Notes: generated by a model from the sequence alone, not told the origin. A stretch of 64,000 nt of DNA from Streptomyces cyaneus (GCF_004028635.1 NZ_RQJW01000005.1:372001-436000), one strand, 5' to 3'. Shown: positions 33,061 to 41,780, numbered from the stretch's first letter. Numbers and translations: made by a program.

Positions 33061-34064
33061 ACGACCGCGACTTCCGCCCGCACCGCGTGGTGGTCCTCGC
33101 CCTCGACGGCCTGCTCCCCTTCGAGCTGGGCATCCCGCACCGTATCTTCGGCCGCCCCAAGGACGCCCAGGGACGGCATCTGTACGAGGTCGTCACCTGC
33201 TCGATCCGGCCACCCGGCCCGGTACAGACCGACGCCGACTTCGCCATCCAGGTGGAGCACGGCCCCGAGACCCTCGCCACCGCCGACACCGTGATCGTCC
33301 CGGCGTCGTACGAACTCGGCCCGGTCTTCGAGCAGGGCGTCCTCACCGAGGAACTGGCCGCCGCGCTCGCCCACATCCGCCCCGGCACCCGGCTCGCCTC
33401 CATCTGCACCGGCGTGTACGTCCTCGCCGCCGCCGGCTACCTGGACGGCCGCCCCGCCACCACGCACTGGGCCGACGCCGAGCACCTCCAGGAGCTCTTC
33501 CCGAAGATCGAGGTCGACCCGGACGTCCTGTTCATCGACGACGGCGACGTACTGACCTCGGCCGGGGTCGCGGCCGGGATCGACCTGTGCCTGCACATGG
33601 TCCGCCACGACCACGGCACGGCCATCGCCAACGAGGTGGCCCGCCGCACGGTCGTACCGCCCCACCGGGACGGCGGCCAGGCCCAGTACATCCACCGACC
33701 GGTCCCCGACCCCCAGCAGGCGTCCACGACCACGGCCCGTGCCTGGGCCCTGGGCCGGCTCCACGAGCCGATCCAGTTGCGCGACATGGCCGAGCAGGAA
33801 GCCATGTCCGTACGGACCTTCACGCGCCGCTTCCGCGAGGAGGTCGGCGTCAGCCCCGGCCAGTGGCTCACCCAGCAGCGCGTCGAACGCGCCCGGCACC
33901 TGCTGGAGTCCACCGACCTGTCCGTCGACCAGGTCGCCCGGGACGCCGGCTTCGGCACCGCCCAGTCGATGCGGCAGCACCTACAGGCGGCGCTCGGCGT
34001 CACACCCACCAGCTATCGGCGCACCTTCCGCGCAGGCGCAGGCGCCGGAGCCCTCAGAACGTGA
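32955..34064 (+). CDS. GlxA-family transcriptional regulator (DJ-1/PfpI domain plus AraC helix-turn-helix)
   Basis: Residues about 40-215 form a DJ-1/PfpI-like amidotransferase fold (RVVVLALDGLLPFELGIPHRIFG) with ASICTGVYVLAAAG at the nucleophile elbow. Residues 255-365 are a double AraC helix-turn-helix (MSVRTFTRRFREEVGVSPGQWL, DQVARDAGFGTAQSMRQHL). Related regulators such as AdpA in Streptomyces control development; the shorter GlxA types are usually local regulators. The first 35 residues are translated from the tandem repeat (MGAET, IGTGT units) and are not conserved, so the true start could be any unit. It overlaps the convergent alcohol dehydrogenase by 11 bases. Confidence 0.88.
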   Translation: MGAETKGTKTMGAETMGAETIGTGTIGAETMGAGTNDRDFRPHRVVVLALDGLLPFELGIPHRIFGRPKDAQGRHLYEVVTCSIRPPGPVQTDADFAIQVEHGPETLATADTVIVPASYELGPVFEQGVLTEELAAALAHIRPGTRLASICTGVYVLAAAGYLDGRPATTHWADAEHLQELFPKIEVDPDVLFIDDGDVLTSAGVAAGIDLCLHMVRHDHGTAIANEVARRTVVPPHRDGGQAQYIHRPVPDPQQASTTTARAWALGRLHEPIQLRDMAEQEAMSVRTFTRRFREEVGVSPGQWLTQQRVERARHLLESTDLSVDQVARDAGFGTAQSMRQHLQAALGVTPTSYRRTFRAGAGAGALRT

Positions 34065-35103
34065 GCACCGCCCGAGCCACCTTCCCCGCCTCCGCGTCCG
34101 CCGCCGCCCTGTCGAACTCCTCGACCGGATACGTCTGCGTCACCAGCTCGTCCAGCAGCAGCCGCCCGCCCCGATACAACTCGGCGTACAGCGCGATGTC
34201 CCGCTGCGGCCTCGACGACCCGTACCGGCATCCCAGGATCGACTTGTCCAGGTACATGGAGGACACGACGAAGGAGGCCTCGGCGCCGGCCGGCGGAACC
34301 CCCAGCAGAATCGCCTGCCCATGCCGGTCGAGCAGATCGACGGCCGCCCGGATCAACTCCACGCGCCCCACGCACTCGAAGGCATGGTCCGCCCCCGCGG
34401 GCAGCAGCTCGCGCACCGCCTCCACCGACGTCAGGAAGTCGGTCGCCCCGAACTGCCGTGCCACCGCCTCCTTCGCCGGATTCGCGTCCACGGCGACGAT
34501 CCGCAGCGCACCCGCGATCCGGGCGCCCTGAATGACGTTGAGACCGATACCACCGGCACCGATCACGACCACACTGTCCCCGCGGTCCACCTTCGCCCGG
34601 TTGAGCACGGCGCCCACCCCGGTCAGCACCCCGCACCCGATGAGCGCGGCCAACGGCAGGGGAATGTCCTTCGGCACCCGAACCGCCTGCACGGCCTTCA
34701 CCACGGTCAGCTCCGCGAACGCCGAATTGGACGCGAACTGGAAGACGGGCCGCCCACTTCGGGTGAACGGCTGCCCAGGCCGCCCTATGGCCTGCCGGCA
34801 CATGGTCGGCCGCCCCCGGTCGCACTCGGCGCACGTACCGCAGTTGGCGAGCGTGGACAGGGCCACATGATCCCCTGGCACCACATGGGTGACCCCCACA
34901 CCCACCGCTTCGACCACGCCCGCCCCCTCATGGCCCAGCACCACAGGAACCGGAAAAGGTATGGTCCCGTCCACCACGGACAGATCGCTGTGGCACAACC
35001 CGGCCGCCTGGATCGCGACCAGCACCTCACCCGGCCCCGGATCCCGCACCTGAAGGTCGTACGCGACCTCGACCCGCTTCCCGTCGAACACCACGCCGCG
35101 CAT
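34054..35103 (-). CDS. Zinc-dependent alcohol dehydrogenase (MDR family)
   Basis: The 349-residue enzyme has catalytic zinc ligands in GLCHSD (Cys) and GHEGAG (His/Glu). The structural-zinc lobe is CGTCAECDRGRPTMC and the coenzyme motif is VVVIGAGGIGLNVIQGA with a downstream Asp (VAVDAN), indicating NAD preference. It resembles class III/mycothiol-type or long-chain alcohol dehydrogenases. Its ATG overlaps the stop of the upstream acyl-CoA dehydrogenase (ATGA); with the SDR gene further up they form a minus-strand operon behind the operators at 37.3 kb. Confidence 0.92.
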   Translation of the reverse strand: MRGVVFDGKRVEVAYDLQVRDPGPGEVLVAIQAAGLCHSDLSVVDGTIPFPVPVVLGHEGAGVVEAVGVGVTHVVPGDHVALSTLANCGTCAECDRGRPTMCRQAIGRPGQPFTRSGRPVFQFASNSAFAELTVVKAVQAVRVPKDIPLPLAALIGCGVLTGVGAVLNRAKVDRGDSVVVIGAGGIGLNVIQGARIAGALRIVAVDANPAKEAVARQFGATDFLTSVEAVRELLPAGADHAFECVGRVELIRAAVDLLDRHGQAILLGVPPAGAEASFVVSSMYLDKSILGCRYGSSRPQRDIALYAELYRGGRLLLDELVTQTYPVEEFDRAAADAEAGKVARAVLTF

Positions 35104-36254
35104 CACACAGCCCCCTTGGGTTCTCTTGGCAGCCCGAGCACCCGCTCGGCGATGATCGTGCGCTGAACCTGGTCCGACCCGCCGTAGATGGTGTCGGCCC
35201 GGGAGAACAGGAACAGGTGCTGCGCCTCGTCGAGTTCGTACGGCGCCGAGGGCGACCACTCCACAGGCCCGGCCCCCGCGGCCGCTCCCCGCACCTGCAT
35301 CGCCAGCTCCCCGAGCCGCTGATGCCAGCCGCCCCAGAGCAACTTGGCCACACTGGGCGCCCCCGCGTCCCCGGCCCTCCCGAGCGTGCGCAACGCGTTC
35401 CACCGCATCACCCGTAGCTCGGCCCACTGCCGCACCAGCCGCTCCCGCACAACGGGATCCCCGACCGCACCCGACTCGACGGCCGCCCGCACCACCCGCC
35501 CCAACTCGGCTGCGAACCCGACCTGCTGGGCGAGCGTCGAAACCCCCCGCTCGAACCCGAGCAGACTCATCGCAACGCGCCAGCCACCGCCCTCTCCCCC
35601 CACCACGTGCTCCACACGCGCGCGTGCCCCGTCGAAGAACACTTCATTGAAGTCACTGGTCCCCGTCATCTGCCGAATGGGCCGCACCTCAATACGCCCC
35701 GGCTGATCCATCGGCACGAGAAGGAACGTCAGCCCGCGATGACGGCTCGACTCCGGATCCGTACGGGCAAGCACAAAACACCAGTCGGCCTCATGCGCCA
35801 GCGACGTCCAGATCTTCTGCCCGGTAATGCGATACGTGCCGTCCGAACCAAGCTCGGCTCTCGTCCGCACCCCCGCGAGATCCGACCCCGCCCCGGGTTC
35901 GCTGTACCCCTGACACCAGAGCTCGTCCCCAGCCGCGATCGCCGGCAGAAACCGCCCCTTCTGCTCCTGAGTGCCGTGCGCGATGAGGGTGGGCGCCAGA
36001 AGCTTCTCGCCGATGTGCCCCGAGCGAGCAGGCGCGCCCGACCGGGCGTATTCCTCGGCCCAAGCGACCTGCTGAGTGAGGGTGGCGGTCCGATTGCCGT
36101 AGCCCGCCTCGGCCCACCCGAGTCCTATCCACCCTGCTTTGCCCAGGCTGCGTTCCCAACTACGGCGATCTTGAACGTCCTTCGCATGCTCACTGAGCCA
36201 CGCGCGCGCCTCCACACGAAACGCCTCGTCCTCCGCCGCAAACCCGAAGTCCAT
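35103..36254 (-). CDS. Acyl-CoA dehydrogenase family protein
   Basis: From the ATG at 36254 (GGAG 8 bases upstream) the protein has 383 residues. CQGYSEPGAGSDLAGVRTRAE is the FAD/substrate signature and ITGQKIWTSLAHEADWCFVLART follows it. At the position of the catalytic Glu in MCAD-type enzymes (IYEGT) it reads IYGGS. Either the base lies elsewhere, as in heteromeric FadE-type enzymes, or a partner subunit completes the site. Upstream, copy R2 of the dispersed repeat separates it from the SDR gene. Confidence 0.9.
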   Translation of the reverse strand: MDFGFAAEDEAFRVEARAWLSEHAKDVQDRRSWERSLGKAGWIGLGWAEAGYGNRTATLTQQVAWAEEYARSGAPARSGHIGEKLLAPTLIAHGTQEQKGRFLPAIAAGDELWCQGYSEPGAGSDLAGVRTRAELGSDGTYRITGQKIWTSLAHEADWCFVLARTDPESSRHRGLTFLLVPMDQPGRIEVRPIRQMTGTSDFNEVFFDGARARVEHVVGGEGGGWRVAMSLLGFERGVSTLAQQVGFAAELGRVVRAAVESGAVGDPVVRERLVRQWAELRVMRWNALRTLGRAGDAGAPSVAKLLWGGWHQRLGELAMQVRGAAAGAGPVEWSPSAPYELDEAQHLFLFSRADTIYGGSDQVQRTIIAERVLGLPREPKGAV

Positions 36255-36300
36255 AGAGGTCTCCTCACCATCTCCGGCCATGGGCAACGCCCCTTCTTTC

Positions 36301-36348
36301 AGGGGCGCGGGGAACTGCGCGACCAGCCACAAACAACCCGCACCCGCC
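36301..36348 (-). repeat. Dispersed 41-bp Streptomyces repeat, copy R2
   Basis: The minus-strand copy contains the core CGCGCAGTTCCCCGCGCCCC and the GGGTTGTTTGTGGCTGGT arm. It fills the 118-base gap between the SDR gene and the acyl-CoA dehydrogenase gene of the same operon. Confidence 0.9.
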
Positions 36349-36372
36349 AACCCAGCCCCCGCCCCCGAGCTC

Positions 36373-37284
36373 TTAGGCGTTGGGCCGCGAACCCTCAGCG
36401 GCGGCCCGCCTCATCGCCTCCACCCGCTCCAGCATCGGCATCGGGTCCACCCCGACCGAACCCGGCAGCACTTCCGCAATCCGCTCCGGCGTCCAGGAAC
36501 CGTCGGCATAGGCAGAGCGCAGCTCCCGCGGCTGAGCCCACACCGCGATCTTCGCCCCCGCGACCGTGTACACCTGCCCCGTAACCCCGTGCTCCCGAGC
36601 AGGATCCGACAACAGGTAGACCACCAACGCGGCAACGTCCTCCGGCTCCCCCATCTCCGCCAACTCCGTGGGAACCCCGGCCGACATCCGCGTACGAGCC
36701 ACCGGCGCCACCGCATTGGCAGTCACCCCATACCGGTGCAAGCCCAGCGCAGCGCTCCGCACCAGCGAGATGACCCCACCCTTCGCCGCGCTGTAGTTCG
36801 CCTGCGAAACCGACCCCTGATGATTCCCACTGGTGAATCCGATCAGGGTCCCCGCCCCCTGCTTCCGCATCACCGCCGACGCGGCCCGGAACACCGTGAA
36901 CGTCCCCTTCAGATGCGTGGCGACGACCGGGTCCCACTCCTCCTCGGTCATGTTGAACAGCATCCGCTCCCGCAGAATCCCGGCGACGCACACAACCCCG
37001 TCGATACGGCCGTACGCCGACACCGCCGCATCCACGACCCGCTGTCCACCCGCCATCGTGGACACGTCGTCGGCCACGGCGACCGCTTCCCCGCCCGCCG
37101 CCTCGATCTCCTTGACCACGCCTTCGGCGACCTCACTCGTGGGCGAGACCCCGTCCACGGACACCCCGTAGTCGTTGACGACCACCCGCGCCCCCTCGGC
37201 CGCGGCCGCCAAGGCCACCGCCCGCCCGATGCCTCGCCCGGCGCCCGTGACGGCGACGACCTTGCCTGCCAAGAAGTTCCCCAT
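36373..37284 (-). CDS. Short-chain dehydrogenase/reductase (MFE-2/17-beta-HSD4-like)
   Basis: The 303-residue protein has the NAD motif VVAVTGAGRGIGRAVAL, followed by VVVNDYG, the pattern of hydroxyacyl-CoA dehydrogenases of peroxisomal multifunctional enzyme type 2. The catalytic Ser-Tyr-Lys are in FTSGNHQGSVSQANYSAAKGG. A C-terminal extension of about 45 residues, compared with classical SDRs, also fits that group. It probably oxidises a beta-hydroxyacyl-CoA. It is the promoter-proximal gene of the SDR/dehydrogenase/alcohol dehydrogenase unit. Confidence 0.9.
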   Translation of the reverse strand: MGNFLAGKVVAVTGAGRGIGRAVALAAAAEGARVVVNDYGVSVDGVSPTSEVAEGVVKEIEAAGGEAVAVADDVSTMAGGQRVVDAAVSAYGRIDGVVCVAGILRERMLFNMTEEEWDPVVATHLKGTFTVFRAASAVMRKQGAGTLIGFTSGNHQGSVSQANYSAAKGGVISLVRSAALGLHRYGVTANAVAPVARTRMSAGVPTELAEMGEPEDVAALVVYLLSDPAREHGVTGQVYTVAGAKIAVWAQPRELRSAYADGSWTPERIAEVLPGSVGVDPMPMLERVEAMRRAAAEGSRPNA

Positions 37285-37307
37285 GCCCCGGCCCCTTCCC
37301 GCAGTTT

Positions 37308-37349
37308 CTGACGGTCCGTTAGATTCGACTTGATTCTACGACCCGTCAG
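37308..37349. promoter_or_regulatory. Two putative operators between the divergent SDR and cyclase-family genes
   Basis: CTGACGGTCCGTTAG (37308-37322) is a near-perfect copy of the inverted repeat. TCTACGACCCGTCAG (37335-37349) keeps one strong half-site. The pair sits midway between the start codons at 37284 and 37380, suited to repressing both. Confidence 0.75.
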
Positions 37350-37379
37350 ATACGCGGAGACAAGCCCCGGGGAGGACTC

Positions 37380-38306
37380 ATGTCACTGCCGGACGCGTTC
37401 CACGAGATCGCCAAGCGCGTGAACAACTGGGGCCGTTGGGGGGCGGACGACGAGATCGGCACCCTCAACCTGATCACCGACGAGGTGGTCCGCGAGGCGG
37501 CCGCCTGCGTCCGCACCGGCCGTCGCATCCCCCTCGCCCTCCCCCTGCAACAGGACGGCATACAGACCGGCATGATCCCCGGCCGCGTCAACCCGCTGCA
37601 CGCCATGGTGCAGATCAACCAGGAGATCTTCGGCCCGGGGACCGTCGCCTGCAGCGACGACGCCGTGACCATGGGGCTGCAGGCCGCGACCCACTGGGAC
37701 GCGCTCACTCATGTCTCGCACTCGGGCCGGCTCTACAACGGCCGTCCCGCCGGCACCATCACCCCGCACGGCGGCGCCGAGTTCAGCGGCATCGACAAGG
37801 CGCGGCACATCGTCTCGCGGGGCGTGCTGCTGGACGTGGCACGCGCGCGTGGCGTCACCCGGCTGGACGGCGGACACGCGGTCACACCGGAGGACCTGGA
37901 GGCGGCCGAGGAACTCGCGGGCACACGCGTGCGTGCCGGCGACATCGTGCTCGTACGGACGGGGCAGATCCAGGTCTGCCTCGCCGGCGACAAGCACGGG
38001 TACGGCTATCCCTCGCCCGGTCTGTCGATCCGTACGCCGGAGTGGTTCCACGCGCGCGATGTGGCGGCCGTGGCGAACGACACCCTCACATTTGAGATCT
38101 TTCCGCCCGAGGTCGAGGATCTATGGCTGCCCGTGCACGCGCTCGACCTGGTGGAAATGGGGATGCTCCAGGGCCAGAACTGGAATCTCGAAGAGTTGTC
38201 CACAGCCTGTGGAGAAGTGGGCCGCTATACGTTCCTGCTGTCGGCGATGCCCGAGCCCTTCGTCGGCGGTACGGGAACTCCCGTGGCGCCCGTGGCCGTG
38301 CTCTGA
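37380..38306 (+). CDS. Cyclase-family (kynurenine-formamidase-like) metal hydrolase
   Basis: The 308-residue protein begins with a good GGGGAGGA ribosome-binding site. It shows the cyclase-family pattern: DDEIGTLNLIT, the metal-binding stretch THWDALTHVSHSG (His/Asp ligands), GRLYNG and later GYPSPGLSIRTPEWFH. Relatives hydrolyse N-formylkynurenine, cyclic amides, or open carbocyclic rings during degradation of cyclic acids. Being divergent from the SDR operon and sharing its operators, it probably acts in the same pathway. Confidence 0.88.
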   Translation: MSLPDAFHEIAKRVNNWGRWGADDEIGTLNLITDEVVREAAACVRTGRRIPLALPLQQDGIQTGMIPGRVNPLHAMVQINQEIFGPGTVACSDDAVTMGLQAATHWDALTHVSHSGRLYNGRPAGTITPHGGAEFSGIDKARHIVSRGVLLDVARARGVTRLDGGHAVTPEDLEAAEELAGTRVRAGDIVLVRTGQIQVCLAGDKHGYGYPSPGLSIRTPEWFHARDVAAVANDTLTFEIFPPEVEDLWLPVHALDLVEMGMLQGQNWNLEELSTACGEVGRYTFLLSAMPEPFVGGTGTPVAPVAVL

Positions 38307-38671
38307 CGAGGTCGGGTGGCGGCGCGGCAGTGATCGCCCCGAGCACGGCACCGCGCGCCGCCATCCGACTCCGGCGTACCCGCCCCGGCTCTCCGGGCCC
38401 TGAAGAACCGACGCCGAATCACGACCCACACTCGGCGAGGGCTTCCGTCACCGAAACCCTCGTCGTCCCCTCGCGGCGAATCGCTGAACACAAGCGTGAT
38501 CAACCGGACACCCGGCGTCAACACCCACTCGGGGATTTGTTACTTACACCCTATTTGTAGAAGGCGCGCACGGAAGCATGCACGGGCGCACCGAGCCCCC
38601 ACGACACTGGGGCGACAGCGCTTTCTGCAACCGTGCACCGAACCCGGCGAAGTTGGCGCACCGTGCGCCCG
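38307..38671. other. Gene-free interval between convergent genes
   Basis: No coding pattern is supported. A short hairpin CGAGGG/CCCTCG (about 38437-38462) and the palindrome GGCGCAC/GTGCGCC (38655-38669) just before the ATPase stop are the only structures seen. The A/T-rich patch near 38537-38560 (TTTGTTACTTACACCCTATT) looks promoter-like but no gene follows it. Confidence 0.35.
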
Positions 38672-39148
38672 TCACACCGCTTCGTACGCGAGCCCCTCGT
38701 ACGCCGACGCCCCGCTCCCAAAGGCGGATGCGGGCCCCCGCGCCTCCGCTTCGCGGTCCAGTTCGCACCAGATCCGCTTGCCGGCACCCTCGCAGCTCCA
38801 GCCCCACCGGTCCGCGAGGCCGTCGACGAGCGCGAGGCCCCGGCCACCGGTCGCGTCACCGTCGACGCACCGGGGCACGGGCGCGCGGTCGCTGCGGTCG
38901 GCGACCTCCAGCCGTACGGTGGTGGACTCCTCGGCCGCGCCCGGCAGGGACAGTCGCAGCACGGCCGGGCAACCGGTGTGCACCACGGCGTTGGTGACCA
39001 GTTCGGAGACGAGCAGGATCAGCGTCTCGGCGAGCGGTTCGTCGGCCTCTATCCCGGACCCGGCAAGCCGCGAGCGGGCCCACCGCCGGGCTCGCCCCAC
39101 CTCAGCGGGGTCGGGCCGGATCTCCAGCTGCACTTGAAGCACCTGCAC
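38672..39148 (-). CDS. ATP-binding anti-sigma-type regulatory protein (HATPase_c_2, RsbW/SpoIIAB-like)
   Basis: The 158-residue protein has the GHKL fold: helix RARRWARSRL, N-box ETLILLVSELVTNAVVHTG, G1 LEVADRSDRAPVPR and G2 GGRGLALVDGLADRWGW. Streptomyces has dozens of these orphan RsbW-like kinases; targets can be sigma factors or anti-anti-sigma proteins. The common XRE/DUF397 neighbours are absent. The start is a GTG with a weak ribosome-binding site. Confidence 0.88.
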   Translation of the reverse strand: MQVLQVQLEIRPDPAEVGRARRWARSRLAGSGIEADEPLAETLILLVSELVTNAVVHTGCPAVLRLSLPGAAEESTTVRLEVADRSDRAPVPRCVDGDATGGRGLALVDGLADRWGWSCEGAGKRIWCELDREAEARGPASAFGSGASAYEGLAYEAV

Positions 39149-39641
39149 CGCTCACACCATCCGAACCGGCGGACACTTAGCCCCGCGCCTCACGAGGGCC
39201 ACGATCCTAGCCATTCTTTTCATGGCCAGAACAATGGCCAAAGCCAGGGTCACGGAACGTGAATCCCTTAGCTGACAGCATGGTTGACGTACAGTCACCC
39301 CAACAAGCGCTTCGGGCATATTCCAGCGCGAAGGAGTACCCCTGCGGCATACTGTGCGACGCTTGTTGCGGGGAGTCGAACAGGCGGGGGCCGAGAGCCC
39401 TCCCGCCCTGCGAACACTGGCGCGCACCGCCGGATCCGGCGCCGCCTCAAGGGCAACTCCGGCATGGCTCGTGCTCGGAACCACTCGCATCTCACACAAG
39501 GTACCGGAGCGGGCAGTCGACTCCAGGCCGTGACGAGTCACGCGTAGGACACAACCCGATATCAACGCTCCGTAATTCCGGTATGCCACAATCCGCGACA
39601 TCCGCGCGAGCGCCGTCGGCGACGCCGCAGACCAGGCGGCG
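39149..39641. other. Gene-free interval of 493 bases upstream of the RsbW-like gene
   Basis: The interval is distinctly lower in GC than its surroundings. TTGACG (about 39284) and CATATT (about 39317) are promoter-like but too far apart for an ideal sigma-70 pair. A plus-strand frame from GTG 39354 to 39533 (59 codons) exists, but its third positions are not G/C-rich enough to call. The interval must include the promoter for the RsbW-like gene. Confidence 0.35.
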
Positions 39642-40520
39642 TTAGATCGGCTGTGCGAGAAGTTCGGCGGCCAGACTCTCCTCACTCTCCGTAGCGTCTC
39701 CCGCACGATGAGTCCGCAGCCATGCGCGCTTCAGATGCAGATGGACCTCGAACTCCCAGGTGAATCCCATGCCGCCGTGCACCTGAAGACAGTCGCGGGC
39801 ACCCCGCACGGCGGCTTCGTCGGCGAGCAGCCGGGCGGTGTCGATGTCCGCCGGGTCGGTGGTGACGGCCGCGGCGTAGACGGCGGCACGGGCCGTCTCC
39901 GTCCGCACCAGCATCTCCGCGCACAGATGTTTCACCGCCTGGAAGCCTCCGATCGGCTGCCCGAACTGCTCGCGCGTCCGGGCGTGTTGCACGGCCAGCT
40001 CGCACGCGCGCGTGGCGCTGCCGAGTTGCTCGGCGGCGGTGAGGAGTACAGCGACAGGGTGCACGTCACGGGCCACGGGAGCCTGGTGCAGGGGCGTCAG
40101 GGGATCCACCGACCGCAGCGGTACGGCCCCGGCCGCGTCCCCCCGTACGACGTCCGCCTCCGCGAGCCACTCCACCAGCCCGCATGCGCCGACGTCCGCC
40201 ACGACCGCCTCTCCGGTGGCCGCGCCCGGCACCTGCCCCGCCGCGAGATGCGTGGCCACCAAGGGTCCGGGCAGCAGCGTCCGCCCCGCCTCCTCGAAGG
40301 CCAACACCGCCTCGGGCAGCCCGAGTCCGACCCCGCCCCGCGCCTCCGGGAGCCGTAGCGCGAAGAACCCGGCCGCGCCGAGCTCCCGCCACAGCGCCCG
40401 GTCCAGGCGGCCGGGCTCGTCGACGGCGGTTCGTAGCGCCGCCGGGCCGAAGCGCCGCGCCAGCAGCCCGCGCGCACCGTCCCGCAACGCCCGCTGGTCC
40501 TCGGTCAGTTGGAAACGCAT
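39642..40520 (-). CDS. Short acyl-CoA dehydrogenase subunit (FadE-type beta-like)
   Basis: At 292 residues it is about 90 shorter than a complete enzyme. The N-terminal helices (FQLTEDQRALRDGARGLLARRFG) and the C-terminal helices (ARTREQFGQPIGGFQAVKHL, CLQVHGGMGFTWEFEVH) are present. The middle beta domain is shrunken to about 55 residues (ADVGACGLVEWLAEADVVRG). This matches the small subunit of alpha2beta2 acyl-CoA dehydrogenases such as those of actinobacterial steroid side-chain degradation. The large-subunit gene ends 3 bases upstream, supporting a heteromeric enzyme. Confidence 0.88.
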   Translation of the reverse strand: MRFQLTEDQRALRDGARGLLARRFGPAALRTAVDEPGRLDRALWRELGAAGFFALRLPEARGGVGLGLPEAVLAFEEAGRTLLPGPLVATHLAAGQVPGAATGEAVVADVGACGLVEWLAEADVVRGDAAGAVPLRSVDPLTPLHQAPVARDVHPVAVLLTAAEQLGSATRACELAVQHARTREQFGQPIGGFQAVKHLCAEMLVRTETARAAVYAAAVTTDPADIDTARLLADEAAVRGARDCLQVHGGMGFTWEFEVHLHLKRAWLRTHRAGDATESEESLAAELLAQPI

Positions 40521-40523
40521 CCG

Positions 40524-41657
40524 TCACCGCCCCTTCGGCAGCCCGAGGATCCGCTCGGCCACGATGTTCCGCTGGATCTGCGAGGTGCCGGCCGCGATGG
40601 TGTACGACAGCGAGGACAGCCGGTCGAGCACCCACGGCCGGTCCAGGTCCAGCGCCTGTGGCCCCAGTACGTCGGCGGCTGCGTCGTAGAGCTCCTGGCG
40701 GGCGTGCGAATACCTCAGTTTGAAAACCGAACCCCCGACCCCGGGCACACCACCGGTACGTTCCGCCTCGCTCACGTTCCACTGCGTCAGCCGCCACAGC
40801 GCCCGGAACTCGGCGTTCAGCCGCCCGAGCCTTCGCCGCAGTACCGGATCGTCCCAGCGCCCGTTCTTGCGGGCCTCACCGGCGAGTTCGCGCAGCACGC
40901 GACGGCACGCGACGACCTCGCCCACGAAGGCCGTACCGCGCTCGAAGGAGAGCGTCACCATCGTCACGCGCCAGCCGTCGTTCTCGTCCCCGACCCGGTT
41001 GGCGACCGGCACCCGCACCTCGTCGAGGAACACCTCGGCGAACTCGGCCGACCCGGCCAGGGTCCTCAGCGGCCGTACGGTGATGCCCGGCGCGTCCATG
41101 GGCATGGCCAGCCAGCTGATCCCACGGTGCTTGGGGGCCTGCGGGTCGGTGCGCACCAACAGCTCGCACCAGTCGGCCACTTCGGCGTGGGAGGTCCAGA
41201 TCTTGGACCCGCTCACCACATAGTCGTCACCGTCCCTACGCGCGCGCGTGCGCAGCGCCGCGAGATCGGACCCGGCGTCCGGTTCACTGAAGCCCTGGCA
41301 CCAGACCTCCTCCCCGCGCAGGATCGGCGGCAGCCAGCGCGCCCGCTGCTCAGGCGTTCCCTCGGCGGCGATGGTCGGCCCCGCGTGGAGCAGCCCGACG
41401 AACCCCGCACCCACATAGGGCGCGCCCGCCTTCTCGGTCTCCTCCAGGAAGATTAGCCGTACGGTCGGGGAGGCGCCCCAGTGGACATCGGCGTACCCGG
41501 CGTCGTACAGCCTGCGCTGCCAGCCGAGATCGTAGGCGCGGCGTCCCGGCCAGTCGTCGGGGGACGGCTTCGGCGGGAGCGTCGGAAGGACCTCGCCGAG
41601 CCACTCCCGCAACCGCGCCCGGAACTCCTCCTCTTCGGGTGTGTCCGTGAGGTTCAT
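40524..41657 (-). CDS. Large acyl-CoA dehydrogenase subunit (FadE-type)
   Basis: The 377-residue protein has CQGFSEPDAGSDLAALRTRA and VSGSKIWTSHAEVADWCELLVRT, the FAD and substrate-binding region, and ends SQIQRNIVAERILGLPKGR. The MCAD Glu position (YEGTSQIQ) reads IAAGTSQIQ, so that base is missing. In heteromeric FadE enzymes the catalytic Glu lies elsewhere. It pairs with the short subunit encoded 3 bases downstream. Its ATG lies 12 bases from operator 41669-41683. Confidence 0.92.
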   Translation of the reverse strand: MNLTDTPEEEEFRARLREWLGEVLPTLPPKPSPDDWPGRRAYDLGWQRRLYDAGYADVHWGASPTVRLIFLEETEKAGAPYVGAGFVGLLHAGPTIAAEGTPEQRARWLPPILRGEEVWCQGFSEPDAGSDLAALRTRARRDGDDYVVSGSKIWTSHAEVADWCELLVRTDPQAPKHRGISWLAMPMDAPGITVRPLRTLAGSAEFAEVFLDEVRVPVANRVGDENDGWRVTMVTLSFERGTAFVGEVVACRRVLRELAGEARKNGRWDDPVLRRRLGRLNAEFRALWRLTQWNVSEAERTGGVPGVGGSVFKLRYSHARQELYDAAADVLGPQALDLDRPWVLDRLSSLSYTIAAGTSQIQRNIVAERILGLPKGR

Positions 41658-41668
41658 CCACCACCTGC

Positions 41669-41683
41669 CTGACGGTCCGTCAG
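41669..41683. promoter_or_regulatory. Putative operator CTGACGGTCCGTCAG (perfect copy)
   Basis: This is a perfect 15-bp inverted repeat immediately upstream of the FadE-pair operon, 12 bases from its start codon. Confidence 0.8.
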
Positions 41684-41751
41684 ATTCATCCGCAGGCTAG
41701 CCCCGCACCCCTGGACCGACAAGGCGCCGAGCCCTACGCTCTCGGCACGAT

Positions 41752-41766
41752 CTGACACACCGTCAG
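41752..41766. promoter_or_regulatory. Putative operator CTGACACACCGTCAG
   Basis: This copy of the inverted repeat lies 14 bases before the GTG of the acyl-CoA ligase gene, which is divergent from the FadE pair. GGGGG follows as the ribosome-binding site. Confidence 0.78.
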
Positions 41767-41780
41767 CAAAGGGGGTTGTC

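Noticed and set aside
39354..39533. Possible 59-codon plus-strand gene starting at GTG 39354
   Set aside because: Third positions are far less G/C-rich than in the real genes, and AAGGAG lies about 18 bases upstream, too far to serve as its ribosome-binding site.
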